DNA from: Collinsella sp. | Lineage (GTDB): Bacteria > Actinomycetota > Coriobacteriia > Coriobacteriales > Coriobacteriaceae | Assembly (NCBI GenBank): GCA_018378775.1 | Contig: JAGZWV010000068.1 | Location: 1 to 6,207 of the forward strand | Reading direction: 5' to 3' | Length of the DNA stretch: 6,207 bases | In this document: piece after piece, positions 1 through 5,902 of the stretch | Numbering within the stretch: position 1 is the first letter of the stretch | How the letters are laid out: each line of letters starts with the position of its first letter | Notes under the pieces: model-generated | Told to the model about the DNA's origin: nothing | Database searches by the model: none | Seen by the model: the letters and a program-made list of their open reading frames with translations, nothing else | Position numbers and translations under genes: made by a program

Positions 1-1
1 C

Positions 2-733
2 GCCGATATCGAGGGCATCAAGCGCTCGGCAGCCATCAACGTGGGCGTGCTCGATTATGTGGGCGAGCATATCGCCGCAGGCATGACCACCAACCAGATC
101 GACCAGATGATCTACGACTACACCGTCGAGCACGGTGGCACGCCGGCCGACCTCAACTACGAGGGCTACCCCAAGAGCGTGTGCACCTCGATCAATGATG
201 TGGTCTGCCACGGCATTCCCTGCGATACGGACGTGCTGCACGAGGGCGACATCATCAACGTAGACTGCTCCACGATCTTGGACGGCTACTTTAGCGACTC
301 GAGCCGCATGTTCTGCATCGGCGAGGTCTCGGCCGAGCGCCAACGCCTGGTCGACGTCACCCGCGCCAGCGTGGAGGCGGGTCTGGCGGCCGTCAAGCCA
401 TGGCTACCGCTGTCCGTTATGGCCGAGGCCGTGCAAAAGACCGTCGAGGACGCCGGCTTTAGCGTGGTGCGCGAGTACGGCGGACACGGCATTGGCAAGG
501 AGTTCCACGAGGACCCGTTTGTGGGCTTTGCCACCGAGGCACCCGATGTGGACACCATCATGGCCCCGGGCATGGTCTTTACCATCGAGCCCATGGTCAA
601 TGCCGGAGCGCCCGACATCAAGATTAGCAAGGGTGACGGTTGGTGTGTGCGCACCAAGGACGGCAGCGATTCGGCCCAGTGCGAGGTACAGCTCGTGGTG
701 ACCGAGGACGGTTACGAGCTGCTGAGCTGGTAG
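2..733 (+). CDS. map: Methionine aminopeptidase, type I (5'-truncated by the window edge)
   Basis: Removes the initiator methionine from nascent proteins in the cytoplasm, using two metal ions. The open frame runs in from the left edge (first full codon at base 2), so the true start lies upstream. A GTG at 41 is in frame, but the preceding codons (reading ADIEGIKRSAAIN) look like the normal family N-terminus. Counting that GTG as residue 1, all metal and catalytic positions are present: His57 (VCHGIP), Asp75 (NVDCS), Asp86 (GYFSDSSRMF), His149 (GGHGIG), His156 (FHEDP), Glu183 (TIEPM) and Glu215 (QCEVQL). The residue after Glu215 is Val, where most family members have His. The SDSSRMF wording resembles the roughly 290-residue Gram-positive form that often has an N-terminal SEC-C zinc motif; that part would be outside the window. 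A strong terminator follows directly. Function very likely. Confidence 0.96.
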   Translation, partial: ADIEGIKRSAAINVGVLDYVGEHIAAGMTTNQIDQMIYDYTVEHGGTPADLNYEGYPKSVCTSINDVVCHGIPCDTDVLHEGDIINVDCSTILDGYFSDSSRMFCIGEVSAERQRLVDVTRASVEAGLAAVKPWLPLSVMAEAVQKTVEDAGFSVVREYGGHGIGKEFHEDPFVGFATEAPDVDTIMAPGMVFTIEPMVNAGAPDIKISKGDGWCVRTKDGSDSAQCEVQLVVTEDGYELLSW

Positions 734-742
734 CCGTGGATG

Positions 743-787
743 CGCCGGATGCTGACGGGCACGCTCGTCTTGCATCCGGCGTTTTTT
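743..787 (+). terminator. Intrinsic terminator of map
   Basis: A perfect 10-bp stem (743-752 CGCCGGATGC with 772-781 GCATCCGGCG) is followed at once by six T (782-787). Inside the loop a further 4-bp stem, GACG (754-757) with CGTC (766-769), can form. It starts 10 bp after the map stop codon, so it separates map from the next gene. Confidence 0.93.
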
Positions 788-798
788 AGCGTTTTGCC

Positions 799-807
799 TG
801 ATATAAC
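799..807 (+). promoter_or_regulatory. Candidate extended -10 promoter element for the D-2-hydroxyacid dehydrogenase gene
   Basis: The bases TGATATAAC fit an extended -10 (TG-N-TATAAT, 5 of 6 in the hexamer). No good -35 is seen at the usual distance, as expected for extended -10 promoters. It sits just after the map terminator, about 53 bp before the start codon. Its last two bases overlap the left arm of the 35-bp palindrome, so a transcript starting about 7 bp downstream would begin inside that palindrome. This rests on sequence match only. Confidence 0.35.
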
Positions 808-840
808 CTGCCAAAATAAACCTGTCCCTTTTTGGCAGGT
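806..840. repeat. 35-bp palindromic intergenic repeat, copy 1
   Basis: A perfect 11-bp inverted repeat, ACCTGCCAAAA (806-816) and TTTTGGCAGGT (830-840), encloses a 13-nt loop TAAACCTGTCCCT. A second copy at 2014-2048 matches 34 of 35 bases; the sole difference is A816 against G2024. The loop carries a second ACCTG, so part of it can compete for pairing with the right arm. Intergenic location, near identity and a hairpin shape suggest a dispersed REP-like element. I cannot tell from the window which enzyme, if any, moves it. Copy 1 lies 20 bp upstream of the dehydrogenase start codon, in its leader. Confidence 0.85.
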
Positions 841-859
841 CGAGCGGAGAGGACTGCTT

Positions 860-1795
860 GTGAACATCCTGGTTTTGCTGCCCGTCAACGACCGTCATCG
901 CGTAATTCTTGAGTCGAGCGCTCCGGGCGAGGACTTTATCTACACGAGCGCCGACGCCGCCACGCGCGAGCAGGTCGCCGATGCCGACGTGATCCTGGGC
1001 AACATCGACCCTGACATGCTCACGGCATGCGAGCATCTCCAGCTGTTGCAATTGCAGACCGCCGGCTATGACGACTACCTTGCTGCCGGCACCGTGCCGG
1101 CTGACGTCAAGCTGTCTTGCTCGATCGGCGCCTACGGTCAGGCCGTAAGCGAGCACATGTTTGCCATGGTCCTTTCCATGATGAAGCACCTGCCCGGCTA
1201 TCACGACTTGCAGCGCGAGCATCGCTGGGAGGATTTGGGACCGGTCACCTCGCTCAAAAACGCCAATGTGCTGGTGCTGGGCGCGGGCGATATCGGCGGC
1301 CACTTCGCCACGCTCTGCCGCGACATGGGCGCGCACGTCCGCGGCATCAAGCGCCATCCGCTCGTCTACCCCATTGTATTTGAGGACATGGACGGCATGG
1401 ATTCCCTGTCTGAGCGCCTGGCCGAGGCCGATGTCGTCGCATCCTTTATGCCGAGCACACCCGAGACCCGCGGCCTGGCGAACGCCGAGTTCTTCGCCGC
1501 GATGAAGCCGGGCGCCTTCTTTGCCAACGGCGGCCGCGGCGATTTTGTGGTCGCCGACGACTTGGTTGCCGCTCTGGAGTCGGGACATCTCGCCGGCGCC
1601 GCGGTCGACGTCACCGATCCCGAGCCACTGCCTGCGACAAACCCCCTGTGGGATGCGCCCAACATGCTCATCACGCCGCACGTCTCGGGCTGGTTCCACC
1701 TGGCAGCCACGCTCAACAACGTGGTCGACATCGCCGCGGAGAATCTGCGTCACCTGCAAGCTGGCGAGACCCTGCGCTGCTGGATCGAACATTAG
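860..1795 (+). CDS. D-2-hydroxyacid dehydrogenase family protein (2-keto acid reductase, NAD(P)-dependent)
   Basis: Predicted to interconvert 2-keto acids and D-2-hydroxy acids with a nicotinamide cofactor in the cytoplasm; the substrate is not evident. The GTG at 860 is chosen because GGAGAGGA (846-853) lies 6 nt upstream. A longer frame from 740 would read through the map terminator and the palindromic repeat. The 311 residues have the usual split catalytic domain (about 1-100 and 280-311) around a Rossmann domain with GAGDIG at 141-146. The family triad is intact: Arg226 (GGRGDF), Glu255 (DPEPLP) and His274 (TPHVSG). At the end of the second Rossmann strand the sequence is GIKRHP, with basic residues and no Asp, which favours NADP(H) over NAD(H) (inference). 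It is slightly short for the family. Relatives include glyoxylate/hydroxypyruvate reductases and phosphoglycerate dehydrogenases; the absence of an ACT domain argues against a standard SerA. Confidence 0.92.
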   Translation: MNILVLLPVNDRHRVILESSAPGEDFIYTSADAATREQVADADVILGNIDPDMLTACEHLQLLQLQTAGYDDYLAAGTVPADVKLSCSIGAYGQAVSEHMFAMVLSMMKHLPGYHDLQREHRWEDLGPVTSLKNANVLVLGAGDIGGHFATLCRDMGAHVRGIKRHPLVYPIVFEDMDGMDSLSERLAEADVVASFMPSTPETRGLANAEFFAAMKPGAFFANGGRGDFVVADDLVAALESGHLAGAAVDVTDPEPLPATNPLWDAPNMLITPHVSGWFHLAATLNNVVDIAAENLRHLQAGETLRCWIEH

Positions 1796-1798
1796 GGT

Positions 1799-1822
1799 TC
1801 CGCCGTTCTAACGAACGGCGGA
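1799..1822 (+). other. GC-rich hairpin just after the dehydrogenase stop codon
   Basis: A perfect 10-bp stem, TCCGCCGTTC (1799-1808) with GAACGGCGGA (1813-1822), is closed by a TAAC tetraloop and begins 4 bp after the stop codon. No T tract follows, so it is not a standard intrinsic terminator. It may protect the mRNA 3' end, with termination happening at the next hairpin. Confidence 0.6.
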
Positions 1823-1843
1823 CCGGTCGACGCTGCGCGCCGC

Positions 1844-1929
1844 CCAGAGCGACAATTTGTCATTCAAAAGGCGAGGCATGACCAGAAGGTCTATGCCTTG
1901 CCTTTTTCATGCCAACTTGTTCGCTCTGG
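1844..1929. repeat. Nested palindrome surrounding the convergent terminator
   Basis: Outside the terminator stem a second pair of arms matches: CCAGAGCG (1844-1851) with CGCTCTGG (1922-1929), continued after a one-base bulge (T1921) by ACAA (1852-1855) with TTGT (1917-1920). Together with the inner stem this gives about 30 paired positions over 86 nt. A further short inverted repeat, ACGTC/GACGT, follows at 1930-1946. There is no convincing coding frame here. It could be a stacked terminator or a degenerate palindromic element. Confidence 0.6.
1866..1907 (+). terminator. Intrinsic terminator between convergent genes, probably bidirectional
   Basis: A 14-bp stem, AAAAGGCGAGGCAT (1866-1879) with ATGCCTTGCCTTTT (1893-1906), contains one G-T wobble. 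An inner GACC/GGTC stem and an AGAA loop cap it. The right arm ends in five T (1903-1907). The left arm begins with four A, which gives TTTT after the hairpin on the other strand, so it could also stop transcripts coming from the - strand aminopeptidase gene. It forms the core of a larger palindrome (1844-1929). Confidence 0.85.
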
Positions 1930-2013
1930 ACGTCGCTCGCTGACGTTTGCTCAACCTGCGGTGTCATAACAATTCTGTCCAGCTGTTGGCATTGCGGCAT
2001 TTGCCCAAATAAA

Positions 2014-2048
2014 ACCTGCCAAAGTAAACCTGTCCCTTTTTGGCAGGT
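2014..2048. repeat. 35-bp palindromic intergenic repeat, copy 2
   Basis: Same element as copy 1 at 806-840, in the same orientation, with one substitution (G at 2024). That change shortens the perfect stem to 10 bp: ACCTGCCAAA (2014-2023) with TTTGGCAGGT (2039-2048). It abuts the stop codon of the - strand aminopeptidase gene. Read on the - strand, the hairpin is followed by TTTTATTT, so here it could act as the intrinsic terminator of that gene. Confidence 0.85.
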
Positions 2049-2049
2049 A

Positions 2050-3435
2050 TTAGAGCTCTACGCTTTCGGCGCCGTTGATGGTTAGGTTTCGCTCGTAGAA
2101 GGCGGTGAGAGCGCGGATGGCGTACATCACGTCGCGCACGCCGCCGGTCTCGTAGCTCGAGTGCATGGCCAGCTGCGGCAGGCCCACGTCCACGGCATGC
2201 ATGCTCGCCTGCATATTCGACAGGTTGCCCAGGGTGGAACCGCCGGCCATGTCGCTCTTGTTGGCGAAAGCCTGCGTTGGCACGTCGGCGTCATCGCAGA
2301 TGGCCTGGAACACCGCGCGGCTAAAGGCATCGGTGCAGTAGTGCTGGTTGGCGGCTTCCTTGATGACGATGCCGCCGTTGAGCACAACCTGATTGCGGGC
2401 GTCGCACTTCTCGGCGTGGTTGGGGTGCACGGCATGTGCGTTGTCGCAGCTCGCGAGCATCGATGCGGCAAGGGCGCGATGGTACGACTCGTCGTCAAAG
2501 CCCAACGATCCGTTAATGCGGCGCAGTGCATCGGCCAAGAACGTCGACATGGCGCCTTGCTTGGTCTCGGAGCCAACCTCCTCGTTATCGAAGCAGCAGA
2601 AGACCGAAACATCGTGCGCGTTCTCGGCACTCAAAAATGCCTGCAGCGAGGTGTAGGCGCAGGCCAGGTCGTCAAGCTTGGGCGTCGAGATAAACTCGTC
2701 GGCCCAGCCCCAAATGCGCGCATCCTGACGATTGACCAGGAACAGATCGCGGCCCAAAATTTGCTCGGGCTCAACGTCCAGCTCATCGGCAATCAGAGCG
2801 TCAAAATCTCCCTGCTTGAGTTCACCGGCGCTGATGAGCGGGCACAGGTCAACGGCTCGGTTGGGAGCAAAGCTCTCGTTAACGCCACGGTTCATATGGA
2901 TGGCAAGGCTCGGAATAATGGCAACCTCGCGCTCGGTGGTAAGCAGGCGGCTCTCAATACGGTCGCCCTCGCGCACCAGTACGCGGCCCGCGAGCGCCAG
3001 CGGACGATCGAACCAGGTGTAGTCGATCATGCCGCCGTAGGCCTCGGTGTTCAGACGCAGCGTCTCGCCTGCGCCGTCGAGCTCGGGGACGGCCTTAACC
3101 TTAAACGTCGGCGAGTCGCTGTGCGACGCCGTCAGCTGAAAATGGTAGTCGCCGGCAACGCCGTCCTCGCCCCACGTCGCGGCCAGGTCCTCGCCCACCT
3201 TAAAGGCAACAACGCTCGAGGTGTTGCGCTGCGTGCAATAACGCCCGCCCGGCTCGATGTCCCACGCCGCATTCTCTGGCAGGTAGGTAAAGCCTGCCTC
3301 GTCGAGCTCGGCCATAATGGTCGCCGCCGTATGGAACATGCTGGGGCATGCCTCGATAAAGTCGATAAGGTCGTTGGCGGCCTCGATATCATCGGCCGTC
3401 ACATGCGCGCGCTCGGGCGTTTCCTGATCCGTCAT
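2050..3435 (-). CDS. apeB: M18 family aminopeptidase (aspartyl aminopeptidase-like)
   Basis: A cytoplasmic two-metal aminopeptidase that removes N-terminal residues from peptides; family members often prefer Asp or Glu. The 461-residue protein has the M18 motifs in order: His105 and Asp107 (ASHSDSP), Asp255 (PKLDDLA), the Glu285-Glu286 pair (FDNEEVGS), Asp331 (CDNAHAVHPN) and His425 (MHSSYE). Length fits the family (about 430-460). The ATG at 3435 is preceded by AAAGGGGAGAGC, a good ribosome site, and the homologous region begins about 15 residues in. A second in-frame ATG pair at 3546/3543, with AAAAGGAG upstream, would add 37-38 residues. That stretch is rich in CGG and GGG codons unlike the rest of the gene, so I treat it as leader. 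The gene converges on the dehydrogenase gene and diverges from the Ntn hydrolase gene. The symbol follows the bacterial apeB subgroup, judged from HSDSPTFK. The N-terminus is the least certain part. Confidence 0.94.
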   Translation of the reverse strand: MTDQETPERAHVTADDIEAANDLIDFIEACPSMFHTAATIMAELDEAGFTYLPENAAWDIEPGGRYCTQRNTSSVVAFKVGEDLAATWGEDGVAGDYHFQLTASHSDSPTFKVKAVPELDGAGETLRLNTEAYGGMIDYTWFDRPLALAGRVLVREGDRIESRLLTTEREVAIIPSLAIHMNRGVNESFAPNRAVDLCPLISAGELKQGDFDALIADELDVEPEQILGRDLFLVNRQDARIWGWADEFISTPKLDDLACAYTSLQAFLSAENAHDVSVFCCFDNEEVGSETKQGAMSTFLADALRRINGSLGFDDESYHRALAASMLASCDNAHAVHPNHAEKCDARNQVVLNGGIVIKEAANQHYCTDAFSRAVFQAICDDADVPTQAFANKSDMAGGSTLGNLSNMQASMHAVDVGLPQLAMHSSYETGGVRDVMYAIRALTAFYERNLTINGAESVEL

Positions 3436-3596
3436 GCTCTCCCCTTTCGCTGGGTTGATGGTCCCTTCCAGCATACCCCGCCGCGCCAGCGCCACACTCT
3501 TCATTCCGTGTTTAATCCCGCGCCGCTCGCCAAGTTGAGCCATCATGCCCACGCTCCTTTTGCGACAATTACGCTAACAGGACGAGAGGAGCCGTC

Positions 3597-4682
3597 ATGA
3601 AGCCACGTAACATTGCCATCGCCTGCGGTGTCGCGGGAGTCGCCGTCGGCCTTGCCGCTGCCACCGGTATCGTTTATCACAAGCAAATCAAGTCCGCCGC
3701 GTCGCTCAAACGCTTGACCGGCTACGCGGATGGCTATGACCTGTACGCAATCGACATCGCCTACGACTACGATCTTGATCGCATCATCGCCGCTGGCGTG
3801 CGCGACGACCAGGCCTACATCGATGCCGTGGTGGCGCAGGTGCTGCCCGGTGTGCCGGTACATGTCCAGGCGCCCCAGTTTGCCTGCAGCGCTTTTGTCG
3901 CCGTAGATGCCGAAGGCCGCGTGCGCACCGGTCGCAATTACGACTTTAAGGACGACACCTCGGCGCTGCTGGTGCGCAATCACCCACGCAACGGCTATGC
4001 CTCCATCGGGTTTGCTGCCCTTAACAACCTGGGCGATAACACTCCGTTTGACTCCGTCGGCGGACGCGCCGCCGCACTCATGGGCCCGTTTGCCCAGCTC
4101 GACGGTGTTAACGAATGCGGCGTGTCCATTGCTGTACTCACTCTGGATTCCAAGCCCTGTGACCAGGACACGCAACGCCCCGTCATCAATACCTCGCTCG
4201 CCATCCGTCTGGTGCTCGACCGTGCCGCCACCACGCAAGAAGCTGTCGACCTGCTTTCCGCCTACGACATGCACGCCATGGCAGGACGCGATTACCACTT
4301 CTTTATCAACGACGCCGCCGGTGACGCGCGCGTAGTAGAGTGGGATCCGCGCGATCCAGACCGCGCTTTCAAAGCGACTCCTGTACGCCAGGTTACGAAC
4401 TTCTACGCCTGCTATGGCGACGAAGTGCTGCCCAACCAAAAGAATGGCGAGCTGGGCCATGGTAAAGAGCGCGCCATCGCAATCGCCGATGTCCTTGACG
4501 CCCATGTCGGTGCCCAGGACGAGGCAGTCGCTTGGAAGGCCCTACGCGCTGCAGCGCAAGAACCCAATCCGAAAGACATCACCAGCAATACGCAATGGTC
4601 GGTCGTCTTTGACAATACCGAACCCGCCGCCGCCATTACGCTGCGCCGCCACTGGGGCGACGTCGACGCCTTCGCACTGTAA
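3597..4682 (+). CDS. Linear amide C-N hydrolase (choloylglycine hydrolase-like Ntn hydrolase) with N-terminal membrane segment
   Basis: Predicted to cleave a linear amide bond with an N-terminal cysteine exposed by self-processing. AGAGGAG (3585-3591) lies just upstream of the ATG. Residues 5-27 form one hydrophobic segment after a Lys/Arg start, so the protein is exported or anchored facing outward; no lipobox is seen. Residues about 45-92 resemble a propeptide or alpha-subunit region. Cys97 (FACSAF) fits the nucleophile. Arg113 and Asp116 (GRNYDF) lie 16 and 19 residues after it, the same spacing as Cys2, Arg18 and Asp21 of bile salt hydrolases. Asn172 (VNECGVS) and Asn268 (VTNFY) fit the conserved asparagines. 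Known bile salt hydrolases start at Met-Cys and are cytoplasmic, so the 96-residue leader argues for another substrate such as an N-acyl amide, as in the acid ceramidase/NAAA relatives. The substrate is unknown. At 361 residues it appears intact. Confidence 0.85.
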   Translation: MKPRNIAIACGVAGVAVGLAAATGIVYHKQIKSAASLKRLTGYADGYDLYAIDIAYDYDLDRIIAAGVRDDQAYIDAVVAQVLPGVPVHVQAPQFACSAFVAVDAEGRVRTGRNYDFKDDTSALLVRNHPRNGYASIGFAALNNLGDNTPFDSVGGRAAALMGPFAQLDGVNECGVSIAVLTLDSKPCDQDTQRPVINTSLAIRLVLDRAATTQEAVDLLSAYDMHAMAGRDYHFFINDAAGDARVVEWDPRDPDRAFKATPVRQVTNFYACYGDEVLPNQKNGELGHGKERAIAIADVLDAHVGAQDEAVAWKALRAAAQEPNPKDITSNTQWSVVFDNTEPAAAITLRRHWGDVDAFAL

Positions 4683-4737
4683 GGACCCAGGCTCGTCGAC
4701 CTTACGCTCGCCTGACGTTGTTTACATTTCTATACGC

Positions 4738-4767
4738 TTGAGCTAACACGTTTTACCCCCGTATCAA
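4738..4767 (+). promoter_or_regulatory. Candidate pfkA promoter
   Basis: TTGAGC (4738-4743) and TATCAA (4762-4767) match 4 of 6 bases each of the sigma-A -35 and -10 boxes, with an 18-bp spacer. The -10 lies between the arms of the inverted repeat at 4752-4784. A second possibility is the extended -10 TGTTATAAC at 4795-4803, which has no -35 and would leave a leader of only about 13 nt. Weak matches; sequence only. Confidence 0.3.
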
Positions 4768-4784
4768 CAGTGTGCGGGGGTAAA
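4752..4784. promoter_or_regulatory. Inverted repeat upstream of pfkA (operator or leader hairpin)
   Basis: A perfect 10-bp inverted repeat, TTTACCCCCG (4752-4761) with CGGGGGTAAA (4775-4784), encloses a 13-nt spacer. It lies 38 bp before the pfkA start codon. No T tract follows on either strand, so a terminator is unlikely. It could be a repressor site over the promoter or a stable hairpin in the 5' untranslated RNA. A smaller palindrome, ATGCGCAT (4788-4795), follows. Confidence 0.55.
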
Positions 4785-4822
4785 CTTATGCGCATGTTAT
4801 AACTTGCCCGGAAGGATTCATC

Positions 4823-5902
4823 ATGCTTAGGATCGGTCTTCTTACCAGTGGCGGCGACTGCCAGGCGCTCAACGCCACCATGCGCGGCATTGTCAAAACG
4901 CTTATGACCAATAGCGAAGAGCCTATTGAGATCTATGGTTTTGAGGACGGCTACCAGGGCCTTATCTACAGCCGGTTCCGCGTCATGACGCCCGCCGATT
5001 TTAGCGGCATCCTTACCCGTGGCGGCACCATCCTGGGCACGAGCCGTACGCCGTTCAAGCGCCTGGATATTCCCGAGGCCGACGGCGTCGAGAAGGTGCC
5101 GGCAATGGTCCACACCTATCATAAGCTGCAGCTCGACTGCCTGTTTATGCTAGGCGGTAACGGCTCCACCAAGACCGCCAACCGCCTGCGCGAAGAGGGC
5201 CTCAACGTTATCGCCCTGCCCAAGACCATCGATAACGACACCTGGGGCACCGAGTTGACGTTTGGCTTTACGAGCGCCATCGACGTCGCCACCAAGTGCA
5301 TCGACGACATCCACACCACTGCCTCGAGTCACGGCCGCGTGTTCGTTATCGAGATCATGGGCCACAAGGTCGGCTGGATTCCGCTGTACGCCGGCGTCGC
5401 GGGCGGCGCGGACGTCATCCTGATCCCCGAGATCCCCTACGACATGGACCAGGTCATCAAGACCATCGAGCATCGCATGGAGACCGGCAGCCGCTTTACC
5501 ATCGTGGCCGTCGCCGAGGGCGCTATCTCCAAGGAGGACGCGGCGCTGTCCAAGAAGGAGTACAAGAAGAAGCTCGCCGAGCGCACGAGCCCGTCGATCG
5601 TCTACGACATCGCCAAGGAGATCGAGGCCAAGACCGGTCGCGAGACCCGCGTCGCCATCCCAGGTCACACGCAGCGCGGCGGCCAGCCCGACGCTCAGGA
5701 CCGCATCTTTGCGACTCAGTGCGGCGTCGAGGCAGCGCTCGGCTGCCTGCGTGGCGAGTTTGGCTACATGATTGCCCTGCGCGACGGCAAGATGTGCCAC
5801 ATGCCGCTCGAGGAGGTCGCCGGCAAGCTCAAGTATGTCGACCCCCAGAGCGATCTGGTACGCGAGGCCAAGGCGTTGGGCATCAGCTTCGGCGACGAAT
5901 AG
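4823..5902 (+). CDS. pfkA: 6-phosphofructokinase
   Basis: Phosphorylates fructose 6-phosphate to fructose 1,6-bisphosphate, the committing step of glycolysis, in the cytoplasm. GGAAGGA (4810-4816) is 6 nt before the ATG. The 359-residue protein has TSGGDCQALN (8-17), GGNGS (111-115), PKTIDND (133-139, catalytic base Asp137), EIMGHKVGW (177-185), PEIPYD (202-207) and GHTQRGG (281-287). Phosphoryl donor choice is tied to two positions, numbered 104 and 124 in E. coli: Gly/Gly marks ATP users and Asp/Lys marks pyrophosphate users. Here they are Gly114 and Lys134, the mixed type known from some actinobacterial ATP-dependent enzymes, so ATP is more likely but not proven. Asn113 replaces the Asp that helps bind magnesium in E. 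coli PfkA; I recall GGNG as normal in this subfamily of clostridia and relatives. At 359 residues it is longer than E. coli PfkA (320). The last two codons and the stop lie inside a large palindrome. Confidence 0.95.
   Translation: MLRIGLLTSGGDCQALNATMRGIVKTLMTNSEEPIEIYGFEDGYQGLIYSRFRVMTPADFSGILTRGGTILGTSRTPFKRLDIPEADGVEKVPAMVHTYHKLQLDCLFMLGGNGSTKTANRLREEGLNVIALPKTIDNDTWGTELTFGFTSAIDVATKCIDDIHTTASSHGRVFVIEIMGHKVGWIPLYAGVAGGADVILIPEIPYDMDQVIKTIEHRMETGSRFTIVAVAEGAISKEDAALSKKEYKKKLAERTSPSIVYDIAKEIEAKTGRETRVAIPGHTQRGGQPDAQDRIFATQCGVEAALGCLRGEFGYMIALRDGKMCHMPLEEVAGKLKYVDPQSDLVREAKALGISFGDE

Noticed and set aside
740..859. Upstream extension of the dehydrogenase frame to an ATG at 740
   Set aside because: It would translate through the map terminator and the palindromic repeat. 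The GTG at 860 has a proper ribosome site and begins with a normal first beta strand (NILVLLP).
404..1792. Long open frame of 462 codons on the - strand
   Set aside because: It runs antisense to two well-supported genes and across the intergenic terminator. It shows no family motif. Such frames are common opposite high-GC genes.
1879..1944. 21-codon frame starting inside the convergent terminator
   Set aside because: It spans the terminator hairpin and has no clear ribosome site; the overlap with structure explains the sequence better.
2161..3600. Long open frame of 479 codons on the + strand
   Set aside because: It is the shadow of the M18 aminopeptidase gene, whose catalytic motifs are all intact on the - strand.
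3543..4505. Open frame of 320 codons on the - strand
   Set aside because: It is antisense to the Ntn hydrolase gene, has no recognisable motif and no ribosome site that stands out.
3597..4682. Calling this gene a bile salt hydrolase
   Set aside because: Bile salt hydrolases carry the cysteine at position 2 and lack a membrane leader. The class is shared but the specific activity is not supported.
4683..4720. Possible terminator after the Ntn hydrolase gene
   Set aside because: Only 4-bp stems (AGGC/GCCT or CGTC/GACG) can be drawn and no T run follows, so I do not call one. Read-through towards pfkA remains possible.
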